Below are positions 36,494 through 45,632 of a stretch of DNA of 64,000 nucleotides, in pieces. Both the position numbers and the translations under genes were made by a program. The notes beneath the pieces are model-generated. The model made no database searches and was not told the origin of the DNA. It saw only the letters and a program-made list of their open reading frames with translations. How positions within the stretch are numbered: position 1 is the stretch's first letter; every line of letters begins with the position of its first letter. This stretch comes from Uliginosibacterium flavum (GTDB lineage: Bacteria > Pseudomonadota > Gammaproteobacteria > Burkholderiales > Rhodocyclaceae). The DNA lies in NCBI RefSeq assembly GCF_040566545.1, contig NZ_JBEWZI010000004.1, positions 124,001 to 188,000 of the forward strand, in the 5' to 3' direction.

Positions 36494-38029
36494 ATGCTGT
36501 CTGCGCAACGCTCTGTACTCTTGCGCGTCCTGTTCGTTGAAGATGATGAGAACGACGCCCTGCTCCTTGCTCGCCACCTGCGCAAGGAAGGCTACGTACT
36601 GAAGAGTGCTCAGGTCAATTCGTTGCCCGCCCTCAGCGCGGCACTTGAAGACGGCGATTGGGATGTAGTCATCTCCGACTTTTCGCTGCCAGGATTTTCA
36701 GCACTGGATGCGCTGGAGACGGTGCAAGCGCACATGGCCGACACGCCTTTCATCGTCGTCTCCGGCATGCTCGATGAAGCAACAGCCTGCGCGATGATGC
36801 AAGCGGGCGCGCAAGACTACCTGAGCAAAAACAAACTGGATCGCCTTGCACCGGTCATCGACCGAGAACGCAGCGAAGCACAGATCCGCCGAGAACGCCG
36901 CATGGCACTTGAGGCCGTACGCGCCAATGACGAACGTTTTCGGGCTCTGGCGGCTAACGTACCGGGCGTGTTGTTTCAGATGCAGGCAGCGCCGGACGGG
37001 CTTTTACGTTTCCTCTACGTCAGCGAAGCCTGTCAGATGCTGCTGGGCATATCGGCAGATGAATTACTGCTGCGCCCTGACCCGCTACTGGGGCTCATGA
37101 TCGAAACAGACCGCGCAGGCTTCTTCTCAGCGCTGGATCTAGCGAGCACACGCAGCGCCACGCTGAACTGGGAGGGACGCGTCCAGATCCCTGGCAGCGA
37201 CCCAAAATGGATCAATATCCGCTGCTCCCCTCGTTATCTGGATGACGGCATCACGCTATGGGAAGGAGTGATGTGGAATATCACCCAGAGCCGACGTGCC
37301 GAGGCTGAATTGCGCGACTCGCGCGCCCAGCTCGCCGAGCTCTCGGAACACCTCCAGCGCATCAAGGAAAACGAGCGGGACCGCATCGCTCGTGATATCC
37401 ACGACGTGCTCGGAGGTACCCTCGTGGGCATCAAAATCTCAGTCAAGCTTTTGGCAGGCAAACTGGATCAGGATGAAACACTGAAGAAGCGCGTTCGCGA
37501 CATCGAAGCCATGCTGGATGAGGCCATCACCACAGCTGGTCGGGTCGCCCGGGAATTGCGGCCGGGAATTCTCAAGGAGTTCGGACTGGCTGCTGCGGTA
37601 GAGAGCTTTGCTGAAGATTTTTCACATCGCGTCGGCATTAACTGCTCGGTTTTGTGTGCCGATCACGATATTGAAACGGATGAGGACACGGCATTGGCGC
37701 TATTCCGGACCTATCAGGAAGCGCTCACTAATGTCAGCAAGCACGCAGCGGCAAGTCGCGTCGAGGTACGCCTGACGCAGGAATACGACGAAATTGTGCT
37801 GGAGGTCAGCGATAATGGCCAAGGCTTTCAGCCCGAAGATCTGCGCAAGCCAAAGTCCTTCGGACTGCGCGGCATCCGCGAGCGGCTGAAGGTTCTGGGT
37901 GGCAGCATGGAATTAATGGAGCGCGAACCGCATGGCACGACAATGGTGTTGCGCGCACCGCTAGGGGGGCGACGCTCCGAACAGGATGCGGACTCAGCCG
38001 CAGTTTCCGCAGAACAGGCACAAGCCTGA
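36494..38029 (+). CDS. Receiver-PAS-histidine kinase (NarX-type HisKA_3)
   Basis: Cytoplasmic sensor of 511 residues with no membrane segment. It has an N-terminal receiver domain (about 10-130) with acidic pocket EDDEND and phospho-acceptor Asp62 (VVISDFSLPG), a PAS domain about 150-275 ending in the WEGVMWNITQ region, then a HisKA_3 dimerisation domain with phospho-His303 (RIARDIHDVLGG) and an HATPase domain (about 385-490: QEALTNVSKHA, VSDNGQGF, GLRGIRERL). A strong AGGAGG precedes the ATG. HisKA_3 kinases normally pair with NarL-type regulators, and one is encoded next. The signal is unknown. Confidence 0.93.
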   Translation: MLSAQRSVLLRVLFVEDDENDALLLARHLRKEGYVLKSAQVNSLPALSAALEDGDWDVVISDFSLPGFSALDALETVQAHMADTPFIVVSGMLDEATACAMMQAGAQDYLSKNKLDRLAPVIDRERSEAQIRRERRMALEAVRANDERFRALAANVPGVLFQMQAAPDGLLRFLYVSEACQMLLGISADELLLRPDPLLGLMIETDRAGFFSALDLASTRSATLNWEGRVQIPGSDPKWINIRCSPRYLDDGITLWEGVMWNITQSRRAEAELRDSRAQLAELSEHLQRIKENERDRIARDIHDVLGGTLVGIKISVKLLAGKLDQDETLKKRVRDIEAMLDEAITTAGRVARELRPGILKEFGLAAAVESFAEDFSHRVGINCSVLCADHDIETDEDTALALFRTYQEALTNVSKHAAASRVEVRLTQEYDEIVLEVSDNGQGFQPEDLRKPKSFGLRGIRERLKVLGGSMELMEREPHGTTMVLRAPLGGRRSEQDADSAAVSAEQAQA

Positions 38030-38042
38030 AGGAATGGATGTC

Positions 38043-38684
38043 ATGACAGAAAAGATTCGCGTACTGATTGCCGACGACCACGCCATCATCCGCCAGGGAC
38101 TCAAACAGATCCTGTCGGATACCGACGATCTGGAGGTTACTGGCGAAGCTGATGGCGGAGTGCCTGCAGTACAGATGATCCGCGACCATCAGTATGATGT
38201 CGTACTAATGGATGTATCGATGCCTGATCGCAACGGCATCGACTCACTCAAACTGATCAGGAAAGAAAATCCGCGCCTGCCCGTGCTGATGCTGAGCATG
38301 CACCCGGAAGAGCAATATGCCATCCGTGCGCTACGCGCCGGTGCCGCAGGCTACCTGTCCAAGCAAGGCGCGCCAGAACAACTGGTCACGGCCATCCGCC
38401 AAGTCGCCAGTGGCAAGAAATATGTAAGTGCTGCAGTCGCTGAAGAACTGGCCAACTCGATCAACGAGGACTTCGATCGCCCTGCGCACGAAAAGCTCTC
38501 TGATCGCGAATACCAGACTCTGTGCATGATTTCTTCAGGCAAGACGCTAACCCAGATTGCCGAGCAACTGAATCTAAGTGTCAAAACCGTGAGTGTTTAC
38601 CGTGCCCGACTTCTGGAGAAAATGAAGTTACGCAACAATGCGGAATTGACTCATTACGGGCTCAAGCACGGCTTGGTCGAATAG
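38043..38684 (+). CDS. NarL/FixJ-family response regulator
   Basis: 213 residues from the ATG at 38043, chosen because GAAGGA lies 9 bases upstream and MTEKIRVLIADDH is the usual beginning; an upstream in-frame start would overlap the kinase gene. The receiver domain has acidic residues DDH and phospho-acceptor Asp57 (VVLMDVSMPD). A LuxR-type helix-turn-helix lies at about 148-208 (LSDREYQTLCMISSGKTLTQ, then NLSVKTVSVYRARLLEKM). It lies 13 bases after the kinase stop and is very probably its partner. Confidence 0.95.
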   Translation: MTEKIRVLIADDHAIIRQGLKQILSDTDDLEVTGEADGGVPAVQMIRDHQYDVVLMDVSMPDRNGIDSLKLIRKENPRLPVLMLSMHPEEQYAIRALRAGAAGYLSKQGAPEQLVTAIRQVASGKKYVSAAVAEELANSINEDFDRPAHEKLSDREYQTLCMISSGKTLTQIAEQLNLSVKTVSVYRARLLEKMKLRNNAELTHYGLKHGLVE

Positions 38685-38720
38685 GCGACATCAGCAGCGT
38701 AGACAGGAATTTTCGTAAAA

Positions 38721-40493
38721 ATGGCTGACTTCACCTCACCGTCAGAAATCGCTCGCGAAGTTTTTCGTCGCCTGACTGCGCGTCGTATCCAGCCGACACC
38801 GGAAAACTTCAGTGAGCTCTATCATCAGATTTCTGGCATAGCGCCTGACGAGCCTTTTCCCGAGCGCCATCTGCGCCAGATTGCGGCCGCTCTGCCCCGC
38901 GCAACCCCAGAACAGCTGCGCCTGGCGCGTCAATTCGAAACAGCCTGTGCTGAACGTAACTGGCTGTCCTTCAAACAACAACTTGTCGCTTTGCTATCCG
39001 GGCAAGAATCCGAATCCCTGCCTTGGGCAACGCTCATCCGCGAGCTGCAAGCGCAAATCGATCGCCGCCAGCTTGGCATTAATAGCATCACCAAGCACGA
39101 GGCACTCAACCGCATTCTGGAGAGCAGCGGCAACGACCCTGCAGCCCTGTTTTCCCGCCTGCAGGGATTGGTCAAAGGCTGGGCGGGCCTCTCATCTGCA
39201 GGCAATGTAGAAACCCCTCCCGATACCCCGTCTGCATCGCAATCATCTGCGACAACGCTTATCGTGAGTGAGAGGACGACAACCTCTCTCGTAGCGGCGC
39301 CTGAACTCTGGCGCGACCTGCTCGCCGATACGCTTGAAAGCGCTGTTGGCATGCTGCTGATCGACACGCCTGAGCTGGCCAAGGAAGCTGGCGCCATCGC
39401 CAAACTGCTGCGCGACCCGTCCACGGGCGAGACAGAAGATTTCTCTGGCCGCCTGCGCCAGTTCTCTTACAAAGTGCAATGGGTCGCACAGGATCAAAGC
39501 TACATCCGCAGCGCACTGCTCAACTTGCTGCGCCTGATTATCGAAAACATTGGCGAGCTGGTCATTGAGGACAAATACCTGCAAGGCCAGATGGCCGTGT
39601 TAATGGAACTGTTTTCGCGTCCGCTCGACAAAGGCGTGCTTGAAGAACTCGGCGAGCGCCTGCGCGATGTCATCTACAAGCAAGGCACGATCAAACGCAG
39701 CCTGAATGACGCACAGGATCGCCTGCGCGAGATGCTCTCGCATTTTGTCGCGCGCCTCGGCGAGCTGGCCGACTCCACTGGCACCTATCATGCAAAAGTC
39801 AGTATCTTTGCCGAACAGATTACGCAAGCGGCCAGTCTGCAGGACTTGGCGGGGCTGGTCGAAGATATCGTCAAGGAGACCAAGCTGGTCGAAAGCAGCG
39901 CCCGCCACTCGCAGGAAGAACTACAAAGCCTGCGCGTCACTGTTGACCAGGCCAACAAGGAAATTGCACGCCTCGAAGGCGAACTGGAAACGGCCAGTGA
40001 GCTGGTGCGCCATGACCCACTGACTGGCACATTGAATCGCAAAGGGCTGGACGAAATGCTGGCCCGCGAAACAGCCCGCATGCAACGGCGTGGCAGCAAA
40101 CTGAGCTTGGCGATGCTTGACGTGGATGATTTCAAGAAACTCAACGACACGCTGGGCCACACCACAGGAGATGAAGCCCTCAAGCATCTCGCTCAGGTCA
40201 TCCGCGAAAACATCCGCCCACAAGACTCTGCCGGGCGCTATGGCGGTGAGGAATTCCTGATCCTGCTGCCCGACACCGGCTTGGATGATGGCGTGATCGC
40301 CATGCGCCGCCTGCAGCGCGAACTAACCAAACGTATTTTCCTGCATGACAACAAGAAGGTACTGATCACCTTCAGTGCCGGCGTCGCCGAGATGCTCGCC
40401 GACGAAGTCACGCAAGTGGCCATCAACCGCGCCGACAAAGCTATGTACGTGGCCAAAAAAGCCGGCAAGAACCGCGTCGAACCAGCCGCCTGA
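38721..40493 (+). CDS. Diguanylate cyclase (GGDEF domain)
   Basis: Makes cyclic di-GMP. 590 residues: a helical N-terminal region of about 425 residues without a family I can name (ENFSELYHQISGI near residue 29), predicted coiled coil at about 395-425 (VTVDQANKEIARLEGELETA), then a GGDEF domain at about 430-588. The active site is RYGGEEFLILLP (GGEEF near 508), competent for catalysis. An inhibitory I-site RPQD lies five residues before GGEEF, so product feedback is expected. It follows the response regulator by 36 bases and may be its output partner. There is no membrane segment or EAL domain. Confidence 0.93.
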   Translation: MADFTSPSEIAREVFRRLTARRIQPTPENFSELYHQISGIAPDEPFPERHLRQIAAALPRATPEQLRLARQFETACAERNWLSFKQQLVALLSGQESESLPWATLIRELQAQIDRRQLGINSITKHEALNRILESSGNDPAALFSRLQGLVKGWAGLSSAGNVETPPDTPSASQSSATTLIVSERTTTSLVAAPELWRDLLADTLESAVGMLLIDTPELAKEAGAIAKLLRDPSTGETEDFSGRLRQFSYKVQWVAQDQSYIRSALLNLLRLIIENIGELVIEDKYLQGQMAVLMELFSRPLDKGVLEELGERLRDVIYKQGTIKRSLNDAQDRLREMLSHFVARLGELADSTGTYHAKVSIFAEQITQAASLQDLAGLVEDIVKETKLVESSARHSQEELQSLRVTVDQANKEIARLEGELETASELVRHDPLTGTLNRKGLDEMLARETARMQRRGSKLSLAMLDVDDFKKLNDTLGHTTGDEALKHLAQVIRENIRPQDSAGRYGGEEFLILLPDTGLDDGVIAMRRLQRELTKRIFLHDNKKVLITFSAGVAEMLADEVTQVAINRADKAMYVAKKAGKNRVEPAA

Positions 40494-40628
40494 AGAGCCG
40501 CGTGCAGCTTGCTTCCTCAAGCAAGTGTGCATCAACAATACGGCCCCATCCATCGTCATTCCGGGCTTAATCCGAAATAACGATTTGTGGAAGTAGTTTC
40601 ACTCACCCAGAAGCACACCACTGGCGCA

Positions 40629-42008
40629 TCAGGCCCGGCGCCAAGTGGTCCCCGACGCGCCGTCTTCCAGAATGATGCCGCGCGCCTTGATCTCGTCACG
40701 CAGACGGTCCGCCTCGGCGAAATTGCGTGCCTTCTTGGCCTCATTGCGCGCCAGGATCAAGGCATCGATCTCCGCCGCTTCCTCGTCCCCCGCCGCGCCA
40801 CCCTGCACAAACGCGGCCGGATCGGCTTGCAGAAAGCCGAGCGTGCCGCCGAGCGCGCGCAACAGGCCGGACAGCTCCGCCGAGTGCGTGCGGTTGATCT
40901 CGTTGCGCAGCTCGAACAACACTGCCAAAGCCATCGGCGTGTTGAAGTCGTCATTCATCGCATCGCGGAAACGCGCCGCGTGCGGCTCATTCCAGTCGAT
41001 CTCGACCTTCACCGGAGGCGTGTCGCGCAAGGCGGTGTACAGCGAGACCAGCGCGCCACGGGCATCCAGAAGGATGTCCCAAGTGTAGTTGATCTCGGAG
41101 CGGTAATGCCCGCGCAGCAGGAAGAAGCGCACGGCTTCGCCGCCCTGCACGGGATCAAGTTTGTTGAGCACTTCGCGCGTGGTGAACACATTGCCCAGCG
41201 ATTTGGACATCTTCTCGTTGTCCATGTTCAGGAAAGCCGCGTGCATCCAGGTCTTCACGAAAGGCTTGCCAGAGGCGCCTTCACTCTGGGCGATCTCGCC
41301 TTCATGATGCGGGAACTGCAAATCCCAGCCACCGCCGTGAATATCCAGCGTATCGCCATGCTCAGCCGCGCACATGGCCGAACATTCGATATGCCAGCCG
41401 GGGCGGCCGTTACCGTACTTTGAGCCCCAGCTCGGCTCCTGCGGCTTGGCAGCCTTCCACAGCACGAAGTCCAGCGGATCGCGCTTGGCCGTGTTGACTG
41501 CAATACGTTCACCAGCGCGCAGATCGTCGATGGACTTGCCAGAAAGCTTGCCGTAACCAGGGAATTCGCGCACCGCGAAATACACATCGCCATTGTCGGC
41601 CGGATAGGCCATACCCTTGTCGACCAAGGTGCCGATCATATTCAACATGCCATCGATGTGCCGGGTCGCACGCGGCTCGACGCTGGGGCGCAGCATGCCC
41701 AGGCGATCCGTATCTTCGTGCATGGCCACGATCATGCGCGCGGTCAGCGCCTCAATCGGCTCGCCGTTCTTGTTGGCGCGATCAATGATCTTGTCGTCCA
41801 CATCGGTGATGTTGCGCACGTAATTGACAGCGTAGCCCGCAGCCATCAGCCAGCGATACACCATGTCAAACACGACCAGCGTGCGGGCATTGCCGATGTG
41901 GAAATAGTCATACACGGTCAGGCCGCACACATACATGCGTACCTTGCCGGATTCAATGGGAGTAAAGACCTGCTTGTCGCGGGTCAAAGAATTATGGATC
42001 CTGAGCAT
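40629..42008 (-). CDS. cysS: Cysteinyl-tRNA synthetase
   Basis: Class I aminoacyl-tRNA synthetase, 459 residues from the ATG at 42008 (MLRIHNSLTRDKQ is the family's usual start; an extension of 15 codons is possible). The HIGH motif is HIGN at 37-40 (TVYDYFHIGNART). Zn-binding Cys28 is joined by the HIECSAM Cys and the PHHEGE His/Glu. The KMSKS motif is intact (NEKMSKSLGN). The C-terminal helical anticodon-binding region ends in FAEADRLRDEIKARGIILED. It is convergent with the GGDEF gene and divergent from the TPR gene. Confidence 0.97.
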   Translation of the reverse strand: MLRIHNSLTRDKQVFTPIESGKVRMYVCGLTVYDYFHIGNARTLVVFDMVYRWLMAAGYAVNYVRNITDVDDKIIDRANKNGEPIEALTARMIVAMHEDTDRLGMLRPSVEPRATRHIDGMLNMIGTLVDKGMAYPADNGDVYFAVREFPGYGKLSGKSIDDLRAGERIAVNTAKRDPLDFVLWKAAKPQEPSWGSKYGNGRPGWHIECSAMCAAEHGDTLDIHGGGWDLQFPHHEGEIAQSEGASGKPFVKTWMHAAFLNMDNEKMSKSLGNVFTTREVLNKLDPVQGGEAVRFFLLRGHYRSEINYTWDILLDARGALVSLYTALRDTPPVKVEIDWNEPHAARFRDAMNDDFNTPMALAVLFELRNEINRTHSAELSGLLRALGGTLGFLQADPAAFVQGGAAGDEEAAEIDALILARNEAKKARNFAEADRLRDEIKARGIILEDGASGTTWRRA

Positions 42009-42067
42009 GATGTAAATAGGGTGGTGTGCCATCCGTCGTGTGCGGAAGGGCAAGATTGTTCAAGGCA

Positions 42068-42097
42068 TTGGGATTAAGAGCGGATGTACAGTAAAAT
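42068..42097 (+). promoter_or_regulatory. Putative sigma-70 promoter for the TPR / L,D-transpeptidase genes
   Basis: TTGGGA (42068-42073), an 18-base spacer and TAAAAT (42092-42097) point toward the TPR gene start 44 bases away, inside the 133-base divergent region with cysS. Confidence 0.45.
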
Positions 42098-42141
42098 CCC
42101 GGGGACTCTACCGATCAACGCACTGGAACGACTCTACCATA

Positions 42142-43203
42142 ATGCGCCGCTCGAACTCCCCTTGTACCCGCATCTGTGTTGCCGCACTGCTGGCACTGGC
42201 CACTTCGGTATTTGCCTTCTCTGCGCAAGCCCAGTCCGCCAGCCCGCTGACCGAAGCCCAGACCCTGCTGCAACAAGGCCAACAAAGCCAGGCGCTGGAC
42301 AAAGTGGAGCGCGCCCTCGCGGCCAACCCCAAGGATCGTCAGGCCAAGTTCCTCAAAGGCGTGATCCTTGCCGAAATGAACAAGCTTGATGAAGCTGCCG
42401 CAGTCTTCGTCAAGCTCACCGAAGACGCCCCGGAACTGCCCGAGCCCTACAACAATCTGGCGGTGATCTACGCCCAGCAAAAGCAGTTCGACAAGGCCAA
42501 GGCCGCGCTCGAAATGGCCATCCGCACGCACCCTTCGTACGCCGTTGCGCATGAAAATCTGGGAGACCTGTACGCCAAGATGGCCCGCCAGGCTTACGAC
42601 CGCGCGCTGCAGATCGACTCGAAAAACAGCAACGCTCAAGCCAAACTGAACCTGCTGCGTGACCTGACCAGCACTGGCTCCCGCCCAGCCACGACGAGCA
42701 AACCAATCACGATCGCCGCAGTCACGCCGACCCCGGCAGTGCCGCCCGCAACAAAGCCGGCAGCAGTACCCGCCGCTCCCGCGACGCTAGCGCCCAAGCC
42801 CGTAGCCGCTGCAGCCGTCACTCCGCCGCCGGAACCCGTCAAGACCGCCGCCAGTCCGGATGAGGACAAAAAAGCTGTGCGCAGCGCCGTGCAGGCTTGG
42901 GCTGCAGCCTGGTCCAACAAGAACGCCAAGGAATACCTGTCCTTCTACGCCAGGGATTTTCAGGTTCCTGACAAGAAAGCCCGCAAGGCTTGGGAAGAGG
43001 AGCGCACCCTGCGCGTAACCAAGCCCGGCGACATCAAGGTTTCGCTGTCCAACATCGAGATCACGATAAAGGGCGACGAAGCCAGCGTGCGCTTCAAACA
43101 GCACTATGACTCGACAACATTCAACTCTGCCAGCGGCAAAACGCTGGCAATGGTACAACGCAACGGTCGCTGGCAAATCCAGCAGGAGCGGGTCGGACGT
43201 TGA
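42142..43203 (+). CDS. Exported TPR protein with C-terminal NTF2-like domain
   Basis: 353 residues from the ATG at 42142 (MRRSNSPCTRICVAALLALA is a signal peptide ending SAQAQ). Three TPR-like repeats lie at about 35-175 (EAQTLLQQGQQSQALDKVER, LPEPYNNLAVIYAQQKQFDK). A Pro/Ala/Thr-rich linker (about 185-245) leads to an NTF2/SnoaL-like domain at about 250-353 (VRSAVQAWAAAWSNKNAKEY). It probably acts in the periplasm as a partner of the L,D-transpeptidase, whose start overlaps its stop. That role is inferred from the operon and from the shared NTF2-like tail. Confidence 0.85.
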   Translation: MRRSNSPCTRICVAALLALATSVFAFSAQAQSASPLTEAQTLLQQGQQSQALDKVERALAANPKDRQAKFLKGVILAEMNKLDEAAAVFVKLTEDAPELPEPYNNLAVIYAQQKQFDKAKAALEMAIRTHPSYAVAHENLGDLYAKMARQAYDRALQIDSKNSNAQAKLNLLRDLTSTGSRPATTSKPITIAAVTPTPAVPPATKPAAVPAAPATLAPKPVAAAAVTPPPEPVKTAASPDEDKKAVRSAVQAWAAAWSNKNAKEYLSFYARDFQVPDKKARKAWEEERTLRVTKPGDIKVSLSNIEITIKGDEASVRFKQHYDSTTFNSASGKTLAMVQRNGRWQIQQERVGR

Positions 43204-44414
43204 AGAAAGCACTGACACGACTGTTCTGTAGCAGACTGCACCGAGTCATCGCGTGCGCCGCCATCACGTTCTCTACGAACTCTGGCGCACCGATCGGAAT
43301 CATGGCCGGCGTTTCCGACGCTGGCCCTGACGCCACCATCAGCCTGATCATGGGCGATATTGATCAAAACAAGCTGGATGTGGCGCTCACGCGCACCGAA
43401 AACCTGATCAAGCTATATCCGAATTTTCGTCTGGCCCACCTGATCCGTGGCGACCTGCTGCTCGCGCGCAGCCAGGCCTTGACCACTTTCGGCAATGCAC
43501 CGAATGCATCCGAGCGCATGTCGGACTTCCGCGACGAGGCCATCGTGCGCCTGCGCGGCTACAAGAATCGTCCGACCCAAAGCGTTGTACCCCGCTACCT
43601 GCTGCAGATGCGCGAGGATCAGAATCACGCCGTGGTGGTCGATACCCAACAGTCCCGCCTCTACCTGTATCGCAACGAAAAAGGCCGACCGGTCTTCGTG
43701 GCCGACTGGTACATCAGTCAGGGCAAAGCCGGTGCCGACAAGATGCGCGAAGGGGATCTGAAAACCCCCGTCGGCCTCTATCACGTCACAAGCGTTCTCT
43801 CGCCTGAGAAACTGAGCGATTTTTATGGCAAGCGCGCCTTCCCGCTCAACTACCCCAACGAACTGGATCGCATGCAAGGCCGTAAAGGCCACGGCATCTG
43901 GCTGCACGGCGTCCCCAAAGACACCTTCGCCCGCCCGCCGAAAGCCTCGGAAGGCTGCGTCGTACTGGCCAACCAGGATCTGGACGCGCTGTCGACCTAC
44001 CTGCAGATCGGAGTCACCCCCGTCATCATCAGCAATGGCATCGAATGGTTATCGCTGGATGATTGGCAAAATGAGCGGGCTGCGCTCAACAAGGAAATCG
44101 ACAACTGGCGTGCTGACTGGGAGAGTCGTGATGTCGGCAAATATCTGGATCATTACTCGAAAAAATTCCGCATCGGCGATCTGGATCTGAATGCCTGGGG
44201 CAAGCAGAAGCGCGAAGTCGCCGCTGCGAAGAGCTGGATCAAAATCGAACTGAGCCAGCTCAGCGTGCTGCGCAATCCGGGCAAGGACGACATGGTGATG
44301 GTCAGCTTCGAACAGGATTACCGCAGCAACAACCTCAACAACGTCGCCAAGAAACGCCAGTACTGGAGTAAAGAAGGCGGTCGCTGGAAAATCATTTACG
44401 AAGGGACTCTCTGA
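43200..44414 (+). CDS. L,D-transpeptidase (YkuD) with NTF2-like tail
   Basis: Peptidoglycan-modifying enzyme of 404 residues that would make 3-3 cross-links or attach proteins. The YkuD domain spans about 143-280 (HAVVVDTQQSRLYLYRNEKG) with catalytic HGVPKDTF (His236) and SEGC (Cys253). The C-terminus (about 295-404) is an NTF2-like domain similar in layout to that of the preceding gene. The likely start is TTG at 43200, overlapping the previous stop (TTGA), with AGGAG 11 bases upstream; this gives a basic, weakly hydrophobic N-terminus. Internal ATGs (43302, 43350) would lose it, so the start is uncertain. Confidence 0.88.
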   Translation: MKKALTRLFCSRLHRVIACAAITFSTNSGAPIGIMAGVSDAGPDATISLIMGDIDQNKLDVALTRTENLIKLYPNFRLAHLIRGDLLLARSQALTTFGNAPNASERMSDFRDEAIVRLRGYKNRPTQSVVPRYLLQMREDQNHAVVVDTQQSRLYLYRNEKGRPVFVADWYISQGKAGADKMREGDLKTPVGLYHVTSVLSPEKLSDFYGKRAFPLNYPNELDRMQGRKGHGIWLHGVPKDTFARPPKASEGCVVLANQDLDALSTYLQIGVTPVIISNGIEWLSLDDWQNERAALNKEIDNWRADWESRDVGKYLDHYSKKFRIGDLDLNAWGKQKREVAAAKSWIKIELSQLSVLRNPGKDDMVMVSFEQDYRSNNLNNVAKKRQYWSKEGGRWKIIYEGTL

Positions 44415-44416
44415 AC

Positions 44417-45010
44417 ATGACTCACGCTACGCAAAACACCCTCCGCCGCCGTCTGCTGCAACTGGCCGGCTCCGCCCTGCTCCTGCTGACCCTGAGCCCG
44501 TTTGCACAAGCGGCCAATCCACAGGTCGAAATCGCGACCAACATGGGCAATATCACGCTGGAGCTGAATGCCGACAAGGCACCGCAGACCGTCGCGAACT
44601 TCCTCAAGTATGTGGAAGACAAACATTACGAGGGCACGATCTTTCACCGTGTGATCAAGGGATTCATGATCCAGGGCGGCGGCATGACCGCTGACATGCG
44701 CCAGAAGAGCATGCGCGCGCCGATCCAGAACGAGGCCAAGAATGGCCTGAAAAATGATCGCGGCACCATCGCCATGGCCCGCACCAGCGATCCGCACTCG
44801 GCAACCGCCCAGTTCTTCATCAACACGGTGGACAACGGCTTCCTCGACTATCCCGGCCAGGACGGCTGGGGCTATTGCGTGTTCGGCAAGGTGACCGCCG
44901 GCATGGATGTCGTCGACAAGATTCGCGCGGTGCCGACCGGCATGGGTGACGTGCCGAACACGGCCATCATCATCAAGAGCGTCCAACTGCTGTCCGCAGC
45001 AAAGAAATAA
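44417..45010 (+). CDS. ppiA: Periplasmic peptidyl-prolyl cis-trans isomerase, cyclophilin type
   Basis: Catalyses proline isomerisation during folding of exported proteins. 197 residues with a Sec signal peptide (about 1-32, ending FAQAA) and a complete cyclophilin domain: GTIFHRVIKGFMIQGGG (catalytic Arg in FHRVI), ARTSDPHSATAQFFIN and GYCVFGKVTAGMDVVD. It is closely similar to the next gene, which lacks a signal, so the pair is a periplasmic/cytoplasmic duplication. It starts 2 bases after the transpeptidase stop. Confidence 0.95.
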   Translation: MTHATQNTLRRRLLQLAGSALLLLTLSPFAQAANPQVEIATNMGNITLELNADKAPQTVANFLKYVEDKHYEGTIFHRVIKGFMIQGGGMTADMRQKSMRAPIQNEAKNGLKNDRGTIAMARTSDPHSATAQFFINTVDNGFLDYPGQDGWGYCVFGKVTAGMDVVDKIRAVPTGMGDVPNTAIIIKSVQLLSAAKK

Positions 45011-45032
45011 ACTCCCCTATCGATCCCCCATC

Positions 45033-45059
45033 CGGGCCGCAGCTTGCGGCCCGATTTTT
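45033..45059 (+). terminator. Intrinsic terminator between the two cyclophilin genes
   Basis: Stem CGGGCCGC / GCGGCCCG with a 5-base loop, followed by ATTTTTC, 22 bases after the ppiA stop and 13 bases before the ppiB start. Confidence 0.85.
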
Positions 45060-45071
45060 CTGGAGACCCTC

Positions 45072-45563
45072 ATGGTCAAGCTGCACACCCGCTTCGGCGT
45101 TATCACCCTCGAACTCGACGCCGAAAAGGCGCCGGAATCGGTCAAGAATTTCCTCGCTTACGTCGAGGCTGGCCACTACAACGGCACGATCTTTCACCGC
45201 GTCATCAAGGACTTCATGATCCAGGGCGGCGGCATGCTGCCGGACATGAGCCAGAAATCCTGCAATGCGCCGATCAAGAATGAAGCCAACAACGGCCTCA
45301 AGAATGATCGCGGCACGGTTGCCATGGCCCGCACCTCGGACCCGCATTCAGCAACGGCCCAGTTCTTCATCAACACCGTCGACAACGACTTCCTGAATTT
45401 CCGCGCAGAGAACACCCAGGGCTGGGGCTATGCCGTTTTCGGCAAGGTCATCGAAGGTCTGGACGTGGTGGATCAGATCCGCGCCGTCAAGACCAGCAAG
45501 GGCGGCTATCATTCCGACGTGCCGGTAGAGGCTATCTTGATCGACAAGGCTGAAGTAGTCTAA
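45072..45563 (+). CDS. ppiB: Cytoplasmic peptidyl-prolyl cis-trans isomerase, cyclophilin type
   Basis: 163 residues starting MVKLHTRFGVITLELDAEKA with GGAGA upstream and no signal peptide. Catalytic pattern GTIFHRVIKDFMIQGGG, ARTSDPHSATAQFFIN and GYAVFGKVIEGLDVVDQI. It shares long identical stretches with the periplasmic copy upstream (for example ARTSDPHSATAQFFINTVDN). It is separated from ppiA by a terminator, so it may have its own promoter or depend on read-through. Confidence 0.96.
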   Translation: MVKLHTRFGVITLELDAEKAPESVKNFLAYVEAGHYNGTIFHRVIKDFMIQGGGMLPDMSQKSCNAPIKNEANNGLKNDRGTVAMARTSDPHSATAQFFINTVDNDFLNFRAENTQGWGYAVFGKVIEGLDVVDQIRAVKTSKGGYHSDVPVEAILIDKAEVV

Positions 45564-45585
45564 TCACCAAATTTCAGATTTAGAC

Positions 45586-45608
45586 AACGCCGGCAATTTG
45601 CCGGCGTT
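45586..45608 (+). terminator. Hairpin between ppiB and lpxH
   Basis: Perfect 9-bp stem AACGCCGGC / GCCGGCGTT with loop AATTT, 22 bases after ppiB and 24 before lpxH. Only a weak T-run follows (CTTCC), so partial read-through into lpxH is likely. Confidence 0.6.
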
Positions 45609-45632
45609 CTTCCATCTACCGGACATCCTGCC

